Shown here in pieces: positions 9,281-18,329 of a DNA stretch of 64,000 bases. The DNA comes from Sphingobacterium zeae. GTDB taxonomy: Bacteria > Bacteroidota > Bacteroidia > Sphingobacteriales > Sphingobacteriaceae. Each line of letters starts with the position of its first letter. The stretch's first letter is position 1. The DNA lies in NCBI RefSeq assembly GCF_030818895.1, contig NZ_JAUTBA010000001.1:5022001-5086000 (forward strand), in the 5' to 3' direction. The translations under genes and the position numbers were made by a program. The notes beneath the pieces are model-generated. The model did no database searches. It saw nothing but the letters and a program-made list of their open reading frames with translations, and was not told the origin of the DNA.

Positions 9281-9910
9281 TTATTTCTTTTGTAATTCGT
9301 GAACATACATAACAACTTTCCATCTCTCCTCTGGAGATAATTGAGACGCATGTGATCCCATGGAGTTGTGTCCGTAATAAATTGTATGGTAAATTTTACC
9401 ATCAGTCAAGTCAGCCATCAAACCACCTCGTGAAGAGTTCGCCGCATCTGTTCTATGATAAGATGGTGGCGGAGGAAAGTTCTCTAATTGACGGGTACCT
9501 CTTGAATCTGTCACGCTACGGTCTTTGGTGATCGGACCATCACCTTTACCCTCTACACCATGGCATACAGAGCAATACGTTGTGAACAAAGCTTTACCTT
9601 TTTCAAGATTTTCGGCATTTACGACTAAAGGACTTTTTACTTCTCTTCCTGCACGCTCATAATCCTCTAATGTATTGGCATACTCAAAACGAGTAAAACC
9701 GATAGGATCCGTACCTTTAGGAGGTGTTTGTGCTGTTTTTCCATCAGCAAAATTCGCATTAGGTTGATCCGGATTGAAAGCAAGCGGATCGTACATGTTA
9801 CGAGAAAACTCTAAACCTGTACTACGAGTTGTTTTGTCACCACAAGAAGAAACAAGTGCTGTCAATGCCACAGCGGCGCATAGCGTTCCAAGTAAATTCT
9901 TCTTATTCAT
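9281..9910 (-). CDS. actE: Alternative complex III subunit ActE, mono-heme cytochrome c lipoprotein
   Basis: This periplasmic, lipid-anchored mono-heme cytochrome c probably passes electrons from the complex to oxidase subunit II. Counting from the ATG at 9910, the lipobox LVSSC puts the acylated Cys at residue 23, and the heme motif CSVCH lies at about 113-117. The axial Met is probably in GHNSMGSHASQLS. The frame is open to 9952, but the ATG at 9910-9908 (MNKKNLLGT) gives a normal signal sequence. It overlaps the end of actD by 8 bases, implying coupled translation. Confidence 0.9.
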   Translation of the reverse strand: MNKKNLLGTLCAAVALTALVSSCGDKTTRSTGLEFSRNMYDPLAFNPDQPNANFADGKTAQTPPKGTDPIGFTRFEYANTLEDYERAGREVKSPLVVNAENLEKGKALFTTYCSVCHGVEGKGDGPITKDRSVTDSRGTRQLENFPPPPSYHRTDAANSSRGGLMADLTDGKIYHTIYYGHNSMGSHASQLSPEERWKVVMYVHELQKK

Positions 9911-10439
9911 AGCTAACATATTTTCTATCATTGTACTTAACTTCAACAGCACCAGCTTCTTTCAATAAGCTATCGATCAAAGCGTGATCTGTATTTTCTT
10001 TGGCATCTACTGCAAGGATGAAACGATCATCTGTTGCTCTCAAGTCCATTACACGAGGTGCACGTCCTGGGAATAAGTGGTTACGGAAGAAGAATGTAGC
10101 AACCATACCCAAAGCACACAATAAGATGGTAACCTCAAATGTAACCGGAACAAAGTTCGGCATACCAAAAGATGGCTTACCACCGATATTCATCGGCCAA
10201 TCGTATGCCATTGTATAATACAACAAACTAAAACCTAATGTCGTTCCTAATGCTCCAAAGCAAAATGCTGCGATAGGCAAGCGAGAAGGTTTCACACCCA
10301 GCTTTGCCTCGATACCATGAATAGGCATCGGAGTAAAGCAGTCGTAAATACTTATATTGTTTGCTTGCAATTTGTCGATCCCATGCATCATTTCATCGGG
10401 ATCCGCAAAACTACCTAATATATATTTTGTATTGCTCAT
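9903..10439 (-). CDS. actD: Alternative complex III subunit ActD (DUF3341)
   Basis: This 178-residue membrane protein of the DUF3341 family is the ActD subunit. It has a soluble N-terminal part (YILGSFADPDEMMHGIDKLQANNISIYDCFTPMPIHGIEAKLG), two membrane helices (about residues 58-78 and 102-122), and a soluble C-terminal part that resembles a ferredoxin-like alpha/beta fold. No cofactor motif is visible. The gene begins 6 bases after actC and overlaps actE by 8 bases, so it sits in the standard actC-actD-actE order. Confidence 0.9.
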   Translation of the reverse strand: MSNTKYILGSFADPDEMMHGIDKLQANNISIYDCFTPMPIHGIEAKLGVKPSRLPIAAFCFGALGTTLGFSLLYYTMAYDWPMNIGGKPSFGMPNFVPVTFEVTILLCALGMVATFFFRNHLFPGRAPRVMDLRATDDRFILAVDAKENTDHALIDSLLKEAGAVEVKYNDRKYVSYE

Positions 10440-10445
10440 TGCTGA

Positions 10446-11930
10446 TTATTTTCTAACTGATAATTCTTTAATCTCTTCTTCTGTCACTGAATCATATTTC
10501 TCCAATGATTCTTGGAAGTACTTCACTTGTTCGTCAGGGAATGCACCTTCTTGAGCCAACTTAGTTTTATGTTGTAATGAAGATGATTTCAACAACAATT
10601 TCACTTCGGCGATAGCGATACCCGGTAAGAAACGTAAGAACAACAAGAATAATGTAAAGAACAGTCCAATCGAACCTACAAAGATACCTACGTCTGTCCA
10701 AGTTGGGTAGAACATTGCCCAAGATGAAGGCAAGTAATCACGGTGCAATGAAGTCACGATAATCACAAAACGTTCAAACCACATACCGATGTTAACTACA
10801 ATCGATAAGATCCAAGAGATCGGAATACTTGTACGGATTTTTTTGAACCAGAACAACTGTGGAGAAATTACGTTACAAGTCATCATCGACCAGTAAGCCC
10901 AAGCATATGGACCTAACATACGATTCTCGAACGCATACATTTCGTATTCCGAGCGAGAGTACATCGCGATGAATAACTCGGTCAAATAAGCTACACCTAC
11001 GATAGAACCTGTTGTCATGATAATGATATTCATCGACTCAATGTGGAACATCGTGATGTAGTTCTCAAAGTTCATTACTTTACGTAAGATCAACAATAAG
11101 GTCTGTACCATCGCAAAACCAGAGAAGATCGCACCCGCCACGAAATATGGAGGGAAGATCGTCGTGTGCCATCCAGGAATAACCGAAGTTGCAAAGTCCA
11201 TGGATACGATCGTGTGTACAGAAAGTACCAGTGGAGTAGAAATACCAGCCAAGATCAAGGACACGATTTCAAAACGCTGCCAAGTCTTCACAGAACCATT
11301 CCATCCAAATGATAATACAGAATAAATTTTTTGTTTTAGTCCAGTAGCACGGTCACGAATTGTTGCAATATCCGGCAACAAACCACAGTACCAGAACACC
11401 AAGGATACTGTAAAGTAAGTCGAGATCGCGAACGCATCCCATACCAAAGGAGAGTTAAAGTTTACCCAAAGTGATCCAAATTGATTTGGAAGTGGGAAAA
11501 TCCAATACGCCAACCAAGGACGACCCATGTGAGCAACAACGTATGTTGCCGCACAGATTACCGCAAAGATCGTCATCGCCTCTGCTGAACGGTTGATTGA
11601 ATTACGCCAGTTCTGGCGGAAAATTAATAATACAGCTGAAATCAACGTACCCGCGTGACCGATACCTACCCACCATACGAAGTCGGTGATATCCCAAGCC
11701 CAGCCTACAGTTTTATTCAGACCCCAAGCGCCGATACCTGTCCAAAAGGTATAACTAACGCTAACTACCCATAATAAAGCACCCAATACAGCTACGGTAA
11801 AACCAATCCACCATGCTTTATTTGGTTTATTTTCAACCGGTAGTAAGATATCATCCGTAATTTTTGCATACGTAATGTCCTTACCGGTCATTAATGGTTC
11901 TCTTAATATTGATTCGTTATGCGATGACAT
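10446..11930 (-). CDS. actC: Alternative complex III subunit ActC (NrfD/PsrC family)
   Basis: ActC is the NrfD-like membrane subunit carrying the quinol-binding site next to the iron-sulfur subunit ActB. The 494-residue protein has ten or so membrane helices. Recognisable segments are WWVGIGHAGTLISAVLLIFRQNWRNSINRSAEAMTIFA (the family's N-terminal helical pair), HMGRPWLAYW, LSVHTIVSMDFATSVIPGWHTTIFPPYFVAGAIFSGFAMV, and NIGMWFERFVIIVTSLHRDYLPSSW near the C-terminus. It follows actB by 29 bases. Together with ActF it forms the membrane core of the complex. Confidence 0.92.
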   Translation of the reverse strand: MSSHNESILREPLMTGKDITYAKITDDILLPVENKPNKAWWIGFTVAVLGALLWVVSVSYTFWTGIGAWGLNKTVGWAWDITDFVWWVGIGHAGTLISAVLLIFRQNWRNSINRSAEAMTIFAVICAATYVVAHMGRPWLAYWIFPLPNQFGSLWVNFNSPLVWDAFAISTYFTVSLVFWYCGLLPDIATIRDRATGLKQKIYSVLSFGWNGSVKTWQRFEIVSLILAGISTPLVLSVHTIVSMDFATSVIPGWHTTIFPPYFVAGAIFSGFAMVQTLLLILRKVMNFENYITMFHIESMNIIIMTTGSIVGVAYLTELFIAMYSRSEYEMYAFENRMLGPYAWAYWSMMTCNVISPQLFWFKKIRTSIPISWILSIVVNIGMWFERFVIIVTSLHRDYLPSSWAMFYPTWTDVGIFVGSIGLFFTLFLLFLRFLPGIAIAEVKLLLKSSSLQHKTKLAQEGAFPDEQVKYFQESLEKYDSVTEEEIKELSVRK

Positions 11931-11959
11931 AGTATTTTTATTTCAAATATTGTACAAGA

Positions 11960-14900
11960 TTACGCCTCAAAAGTGTTTCTAACTTTTGTCATATAACCGA
12001 TACCCGGTTGAACATTGATTTCCTCAAGTACGTAATAAACACGCTCGTTGCGTAATGCTTTGGATACTTCTGACGCTGGATCATTGGCATCTCCAAAGAT
12101 GATTGCATTTGCCGAACATGCTTGTTGACAAGCCATTTGGATATCGCCATCTTTTACTTTGCGATTTTCAATCTTAGCTTGTAATTTACCTGCTTGGATA
12201 CGTTGGATACACATTGAACATTTTTCCATTACCCCACGTGAACGCGTTACAACATCTGGGTTTAACACCAATTGTGTAAACTCATTGTTCAAGTAGTTGT
12301 CAAAGCGGGAATCATTCCAGTATGCAAACCAGTTGAAACGACGCACTTTGAACGGACAGTTATTCGCACAGTAACGTGTACCAAAACAACGGTTATATGC
12401 CATGTGGTTCAAACCTTCTGAAGAGTGTACTGTTGCCAATACTGGACAAACCGTCTCACAAGGTGCGTGACCACAGTGCTGACATAACATCGGTTGGTGA
12501 ACAACAGTGACATCTTCGAAATCTAAATCAGCCGAAGCTTTCGCAATTTCTTTCTCTTTTGTGAGATCTTGATCTTTTCCTTCGATGGTATAGTAACGGT
12601 CGATACGTAACCAGTGCATCTCACGACGACGACGAACCTCATCACGACCTACAACAGGGATGTTATTCTCAACGTTACAAGCAACGATACAAGCACCACA
12701 ACCTGTACATGCGTTCAAGTCGATCGCAATCACCCATTTGTGACCCGGTTGCTCATATTTGTTCCACAAATCGTACGTTTTGTGATTATCTGTAAAGCGT
12801 CCTGCCTCAGAGTTAGGATCTTTCAAATATTTCGCAAAGGTAGTCTCACGAATAACGTTACGACCTTCGATCGTGTGGTGTGTCTGTGTTTGTGCCAATT
12901 GGTAAGTACCAGAAGCTTTCGCTACAGTTGCTTTTGCAACACCTTGAACAGTACCATTGATGATAGAAGCAAAAGGGAATGCGTTTTTACCAACTTCATT
13001 ACCTGCTTTACCAACTTTTGTACGGCCATAACCTACAGCAACTGAAACTGTTCCTTGTGCTTGACCTGGTTGTTGTACAACTGGCAATTCCAATTCAACA
13101 CCATTTGCTTTTACAGTTACTTTACCATCTTCACCCAAACCTAATTTCTCAGCATCTTTCGGGTTAAGAGCAGCATAGTTATCCCAAGTTACTTTAGAAA
13201 CTGGGTCAGGCAATTCTTGTAAATAAGCGTTGTTTGCGTAGCGACCATCACGAAGCGCAGAAGGCTCATAAAGTTTCAATTCAAACTCACCTGCAATCGC
13301 TTTGCTTGATGCCTCAATTGCCGAAGCCGCTGCTGCAGCATTCCCTGTAAAAGCAGGAGCTGTTGCCGCCTTGGCACCTTTATATTCAAAACCAGTCTGC
13401 AATACAGCATCCCAGTTTTTCGTAGAACCCGCTAAGATTTGTGTAGACCACAGATTCTTAACAAAGTTGTACATATCGGTATTATTTCCAGCCCAAGTCA
13501 ACAAGCTTTGCTCCACTTGACGTGTTTTGAAAACAGGATTAATCGTTGGTTGGATAATTGAATACAACCCTTCTTTTGGATTAGAATCACCCCAAGACTC
13601 TAAGAAAGTACTTGCTGGAGCAATAGCAGTCAATTCAGACGCTGTTTCATCCGCACGCTGCGCGAATGACAACGTGAAAGGAATCTGCTTCAATGCAGCT
13701 TTCACATCCTCTGCTTTGAAGTAATCATACACCGGGTTGCTGTTCAAGAAGAACGCAACGCCAACTTGTCCAGATTTCGCAGCAGCTAAGAACGCCTGGA
13801 ACGAAGAATCCGAACCTTGGTATTGTTTAGAATAGTTATCCAGGTCGATGATGGTACCATAAGCACCCAATGCAACGTTGATTGCATTCACCAATACCTG
13901 TACATTGACATCGTTAGATCCAGCAACAACAACAGCCGCGCCTTTGCTATTCACCAATTCTTTGGCCGCTAATGCGACACCTTTTTGAGCTTTTTTGTTT
14001 GCAGTTGCTCCAGCCAATGATTGACCAGTAATTGCATTATACAAAGCGATTAAGGTAGCCCCCTCTTCCGAAGGTTTGATAGCGATACGAGCATCAGCAT
14101 TTGTACCCGTCATGGATAGACCAGATTCAAATTGCACGTGACGTGACATTTTTCCGTTTTTCCAACGATTTATAGTCACGATTTTTAGCGTATTGCTGTG
14201 TATGCTCCTCACCTGCCAACCAAGTTCCTAAGAAATCAGCCGCAACAGAAACAATCACATTTGCATTTTCAAAATTATAGGACGGAACTACTGCTCTACC
14301 AAAAGAAGCCTTATTCGCTTCAATAATACCGCTGTAAGATACAGCATCGTATTGTACATGGTTAACGGTAGGGAATTTCGTTCCGAAAGCAGTAATAGCT
14401 GCCAACGTTGAAGGACTGTTTACCGTATTAGAAACGATCGTAATTTGCTTACCAGAAGACGCCGCAGCATTTAACGCTTTAACAACTTCCCCATCCAATT
14501 TAGACCACTCCACATCTTGACCTTTCAATTGTGCCTGTTTCAATTTGGACTCATCATATAAATCCAATACAGAAGCAGCTGTTGTTGAATCCAAACCTTG
14601 GTTCAAACCAATTGCATTTGGGTTAGGCTCAACATTGATCGGACGACCTTCGCGTGTTTTAACCAAGATACTTTGACCGTTGAACGTCGAAGCATAATAG
14701 TTAGGGATACCTGGAGTTACCTCTTCAGGTTTAATCAAATAAGGAACTGCCTTATGCACAGGAGTACGGTTACAAGCCGCTAAAGAAACAGCACCCAAAC
14801 CAAATCCTAATGCTTTCAAGAAGTCACGGCGAGGAGTTTTTGTGCTCAAGCCAGCTTCATTTAATACATCTTCTACAGGAATAGATTCGGCAAACTCACC

Positions 14901-14975
14901 CTTGCTTCCTTCAACGAAAGCAGGAGTTTGATTTAACTCTTCCAAACCTTTCCAATATTTTTTATTGCTATCCAT
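11960..14975 (-). pseudogene. actB: Alternative complex III subunit ActB, interrupted by a frameshift
   Basis: ActB is the large periplasmic subunit: a molybdopterin-oxidoreductase-like domain (without Mo in characterised complexes) fused to an iron-sulfur domain. The N-terminal part (from the ATG at 14975) holds a twin-arginine-like start, TPRRDFLKALGFGLG, and runs to about residue 270, where its frame ends at a stop near 14127. The rest continues in another frame from about 14160 to 11960 and carries the cluster motifs CTGCGACIVACNVE, CQHCGHAPCETVCP, RYCANNCP and CSMCIQ...ACQQAC. Removing one base from either A5 tract (minus strand; 14157-14161 or 14149-14153) joins the frames into one protein of about 1,004 residues, normal for ActB. 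The break falls inside the first domain, so a natural domain split is unlikely. A sequencing error, a real mutation or frameshifting are all possible. Confidence 0.88.
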
Positions 14976-15012
14976 TTAAGCTGTATATAAGATTGCGTAT
15001 TTCAAATAATTA

Positions 15013-16275
15013 TTAATAGTGACATTTACCACACTCAAGACCACCGATCATGGCTGCAGTCATTTTTTCACCCTTCTTAATTCTTTCGTGTGCTTTAATC
15101 AAATCTTCATAGTATTTGTTATCCGACTTGATATCTGTCTTTTTGTGACAATCAACACACCATTTCATCGTCAATGGAGAGTATTGATACACCTCTTCCA
15201 TATTCTGAATTGGACCGTGACAAGTCTGACATTCCACACCAGCCACTACAACGTGTTGTGAGTGATTGAAGTAAGCAAAATCAGGCAAGTTGTGGATACG
15301 AACCCATTGAATTGGTTTCGGATTATTACCGTAAGTACGCGTTTCAGGATCCCAATCCAAAGCACGGTAGATTTTAGCAATTTCCGGAGAAATTTCACCG
15401 TCATAATGCTCTGAAGCAGTGACTGTATTGTGACAGTTCATACATACGTTGGCCGACGGAATAGACGCATTTTTAGACTTAAATGCACCACCGTGACAGT
15501 ATTGACACTCAATTTTGTTAACACCCGCGTGGATTTGGTGCGAGAATTTAATTGGCTGAACCGGCTGATAGCCTTGGTGAACACCAACATTCCACATCGT
15601 CTTCCAACCGCCTACAGCTAATAATGCAACCAACATCAAGACCGTAAAACCAACCAGTTTTTTGTTTTTAACGAATGCTTTCGCAAACTTCACAAAACGC
15701 TGATTATCTTCTGGTTCTTGCTGCGCTGCAATAGCTTCTTGGTTTTTAGCAATTACATTTTCCAGCGTACGAATCACACGATTCAATACAACGATAACCA
15801 CCACAGCTAAAACAACAACTGCGATCAAGCCCAAAATCATGAACATCGACGCATTATCATCTTTAGCACCAGCACCACCATTGTTTGCATCTTTCGGTTT
15901 CTCCTTAGACGCATCAGTAATATACGCTAATACCGATCTAACCTGATCATCAGATAAATCAGTAAAAGAAGTCATCACAAGTTTGTTGTTCTCTTCGAAG
16001 ATTTTAATTGCCTCAGCATCGCCAGAAGCAATTAACGCCTGAGAGTTCTTGATCCACTTGATTAACCAAGCTTCGTCTTTCGTCTCTGGAATCCCTTTCA
16101 AAGCAGGACCAACCACTTTTCTGTCAATGGCGTGACAGGATGTACACTTAGATTTGAAGATTTTTTCACCTTCCTTGACATCTTGCGCATGCAACGTCGT
16201 AACGGCAAATAATAGCATCAAACTCGTTGACACCACCCTCGCAAGGCTTCCCAAAACGGATGAGATAGTTCTCAT
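15013..16275 (-). CDS. actA: Alternative complex III subunit ActA, six-heme cytochrome c
   Basis: ActA is the multiheme cytochrome c of the complex and is the first gene of the cluster. Six CxxCH motifs are visible: CTSCH near residue 45 in an N-terminal class I cytochrome domain, then CQYCH, CMNCH, CQTCH, CVDCH and CGKCH in the C-terminal pentaheme part. A membrane helix (about residues 145-168, FMILGLIAVVVLAVVVIVVL) and a second (about 209-226) separate the two parts. The frame begins at a GTG at 16284, but the ATG at 16275-16273 (MRTISSV) is preferred because it starts a clean signal peptide. A Bacteroidota-type promoter lies about 85 bases upstream. Confidence 0.92.
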   Translation of the reverse strand: MRTISSVLGSLARVVSTSLMLLFAVTTLHAQDVKEGEKIFKSKCTSCHAIDRKVVGPALKGIPETKDEAWLIKWIKNSQALIASGDAEAIKIFEENNKLVMTSFTDLSDDQVRSVLAYITDASKEKPKDANNGGAGAKDDNASMFMILGLIAVVVLAVVVIVVLNRVIRTLENVIAKNQEAIAAQQEPEDNQRFVKFAKAFVKNKKLVGFTVLMLVALLAVGGWKTMWNVGVHQGYQPVQPIKFSHQIHAGVNKIECQYCHGGAFKSKNASIPSANVCMNCHNTVTASEHYDGEISPEIAKIYRALDWDPETRTYGNNPKPIQWVRIHNLPDFAYFNHSQHVVVAGVECQTCHGPIQNMEEVYQYSPLTMKWCVDCHKKTDIKSDNKYYEDLIKAHERIKKGEKMTAAMIGGLECGKCHY

Positions 16276-16359
16276 ATTTAGCACTTTATACTATTTATTT
16301 GTGAATGTAAAAAATTAACTCCCATGGTTAAAGGAGCCACTACCCCCCTAACAATGCCA

Positions 16360-16392
16360 CAAAAGTATGATTTATTAATAAATCGCTGACAA
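16360..16392 (-). promoter_or_regulatory. Candidate promoter of the act-oxidase cluster
   Basis: On the minus strand TACTTTTG (16367-16360) matches the Bacteroidota -7 element TAnnTTTG. A TTG (16392-16390) lies 22 bases upstream, within the 17-23 base range described for Flavobacterium. Transcription from here would give a leader of about 80 bases before actA. The match is by eye, and no other candidate in this gap fits as well. Confidence 0.5.
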
Positions 16393-16800
16393 TTTTGTGA
16401 CCTTTAATATCAATTTATAATCATTCTAAACAAATGCGTTTAAACAAGGATAAAATAACATTTCGCTATTAAAGTAGTTCCATCGCTACAACTTTTCATT
16501 TGGATAGCCAATCAAATATAAGACAATTCCATGACAGTTTAAAATATGTAAAAATGCAACACTGTCATTTATACAAATGGTGTATTTTTAGCATGAATTG
16601 CGTAACTTTAAAAACAGGAATCAATAGCCCTTCAGCGTTAAGTTGCAAGCTTAAAAAAACTATTCTTTAATTGTTTGTAAAGACTTTGGCAACGATTCCT
16701 GCTGCAGTTATATCATATGAGGTATTAACCAAGCGAAAACAGGAAGGTTCAACATATACCTGCTCTGCATATCACTACACTTAAAACAAGCACAAAAGAG
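16393..16800. other. Gap between actA and msrB with no gene seen
   Basis: About 400 bases between divergently transcribed actA and msrB. I see no open frame with protein-like composition, no tRNA-like fold and no clear repeat. The sequence is AT-rich. TAACTTTA near 16600-16612 is a weak -7-like element that might serve msrB, but it lies far upstream and I do not call it. Confidence 0.5.
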
Positions 16801-17181
16801 ATGGAAGAAAATAAAAAGTACAATCCGTTGAGTAAAGAAGAGGAATTTGTTATTGTACATAAAGGAACCGAACGCCCATTTACAGGCGAACTTTTAGACA
16901 ATAAGCACAAAGGAACGTATATCTGCCGCCGTTGTGACAGCCCACTATACCGATCGGAGTCAAAATTTGAATCTGGCTGTGGCTGGCCAAGTTTTGATGA
17001 TGAAATTCCTGGGGCAATCACACGGATCACCGATGCCGATGGTCGCCGCACTGAGATTCTTTGTAGTAATTGTGGCGCGCATTTAGGCCATGTATTCCTC
17101 GGAGAGGGCTTTACGACAAAAAATACGCGTCACTGCGTTAATTCAATTTCAATGAAATTTGTAGGCGATCCTACAGCGTAA
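16801..17181 (+). CDS. msrB: Peptide-methionine (R)-S-oxide reductase
   Basis: MsrB reduces the R epimer of methionine sulfoxide in oxidised proteins. The 126-residue protein is a single MsrB domain without a signal peptide, so it is cytosolic. Zinc-binding CxxC pairs are at C42/C45 (CRRC) and C88/C91 (CSNC). GCGWPSFDDEI and HLGHVF are family signatures, and the catalytic Cys is C112 in RHCVNSISM. It is a free-standing gene. Its last 11 bases overlap the end of the convergent LacI-type regulator, and the gene has no evident functional tie to that neighbour. Confidence 0.95.
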   Translation: MEENKKYNPLSKEEEFVIVHKGTERPFTGELLDNKHKGTYICRRCDSPLYRSESKFESGCGWPSFDDEIPGAITRITDADGRRTEILCSNCGAHLGHVFLGEGFTTKNTRHCVNSISMKFVGDPTA

Positions 17182-18181
17182 CTTTTACTTTGGTCGACTC
17201 CCGGACCTTCAGTTCACAAGGCAACACCATTTTACGTGTTGCTTTTATTTTGCCTTGAAGACGAAGCAGCAGAATATTGATCAGGTTCTCTGCAATATCC
17301 TTAATCGGCTGCGAAACCACCGTTATAGCGGGTTCGACCAATTTAAAGGCTGTATGATCGTCAAATGCAATCACCGCAGGCATCACAAAGTTGTACTTTT
17401 TAGAAGCCTTCAGTCCAGAAATAGCCAAATAGTTTGTGGAGAACAATACAGCATCCAGCCTATTTTCGCAGATAAACTCGCGCAACGCTTCCATGGCCTC
17501 TTCGTCCGATGCATCCATCTGGATCTTTTGAATAAAACTTTGTTGCTTATTATTGTCCATCGCTTTCAGATATCCCTCAGAGCGTTCCTTCATCTGGGTC
17601 TGATCGGAATAGAGCGACACAAATCCAATACGTTTATACCCCTGTTGACACAAATGGTCACTCGCATCAAAAGCCCCCTGAAAATTGTCGGCCCCCACAT
17701 AGTCCGTTTCAAGCCCGGGGAAATACCGGTCAAAAAGTACCACTGGAATATTATTCTGCTGCAACTGCTTTACCGTATCTTCCAGTCCATCGGATGGGGT
17801 AATAATAAAACCATCTACCTGTCGATCGTAAAACATCTGGATTAATTCCTTCGCTTTTTCTACATCATTGTTCGTACTACAATAAATAATACGATACCCC
17901 TGCTCATAGACCTTACTTTCGATCAGGCGTGCTATATTACCAAAAAAAGGATTGGAAATATCTTCGATAATCAAACCCAGAATCTTCGTCTTCCCCGTGC
18001 GGAGACTCTTGGCCAATTCATTGGGTTTATAACCCACTTTTTTGACATAGTCCAGCACCCGTTTAGTCAAAGCCTCACTAATACGCTTTTCTTTGGCCTT
18101 ATCATTTAATATAAAGGACACAGTAGTGACAGAAATCCCCAACGCCTTTGCGATATCACTGATCAGAATACGTTTCTTCAT
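17171..18181 (-). CDS. LacI-family transcriptional regulator
   Basis: This 336-residue sugar-responsive regulator has an N-terminal LacI-type helix-turn-helix (residues 4-27, ISDIAKALGISVTTVSFILN), a hinge segment (YKPNELAKSLRTGKT, about 51-65) and a periplasmic-binding-protein-like effector domain beginning ILGLIIEDISNPFFG. It is transcribed away from the GH92 mannosidase gene across a 148-base gap, so it most likely controls that gene and itself. The effector cannot be told from sequence, but a mannose-containing product is a reasonable guess. Three TTACTAA copies in the gap are candidate sites. Confidence 0.9.
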   Translation of the reverse strand: MKKRILISDIAKALGISVTTVSFILNDKAKEKRISEALTKRVLDYVKKVGYKPNELAKSLRTGKTKILGLIIEDISNPFFGNIARLIESKVYEQGYRIIYCSTNNDVEKAKELIQMFYDRQVDGFIITPSDGLEDTVKQLQQNNIPVVLFDRYFPGLETDYVGADNFQGAFDASDHLCQQGYKRIGFVSLYSDQTQMKERSEGYLKAMDNNKQQSFIQKIQMDASDEEAMEALREFICENRLDAVLFSTNYLAISGLKASKKYNFVMPAVIAFDDHTAFKLVEPAITVVSQPIKDIAENLINILLLRLQGKIKATRKMVLPCELKVRESTKVKVTL

Positions 18182-18220
18182 GTAGTAGTAGTAGGTTTGT
18201 TAAGTTTTTTATTTCGAAGA

Positions 18221-18295
18221 TTACTAAAGTAAAAAATTTAACGACAATTTACTAAAAATAATAATAAAATTGCGCTAAAAGGTTTTATTTACTAA
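18221..18295. promoter_or_regulatory. Repeated TTACTAA motifs between LacI regulator and GH92 gene
   Basis: TTACTAA occurs three times in the divergent intergenic region, at 18221-18227, 18249-18255 and 18289-18295. The first copy is part of the small palindrome TTACTAAAGTAA. The spacing suggests protein-binding sites, and the LacI-type regulator next door is the obvious candidate. None matches the usual CG-centred LacI operator, so this is a weak call in AT-rich DNA. Confidence 0.3.
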
Positions 18296-18329
18296 TTTTA
18301 AGCAGTTTTCAAATACCCGAACAAAACCT

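Noticed and set aside
12614..13045. 143-codon plus-strand open frame
   Set aside because: It lies entirely antisense to actB, its composition is Thr/Cys-rich as expected of a shadow frame, and it has no family-like sequence.
11960..14212. ActB as two natural genes (a separate iron-sulfur protein and a short Mo-domain protein)
   Set aside because: The break is inside the first domain, both frames overlap by reading through unrelated sequence, and a one-base change gives a normal ActB.
16560..16680. Possible small RNA in the actA-msrB gap
   Set aside because: No stable stem with a T-run and no matching promoter pair was visible.
17255..17845. 196-codon plus-strand open frame
   Set aside because: Antisense to the LacI-type regulator gene, whose protein is clearly conserved; the shadow has no protein-like signature.
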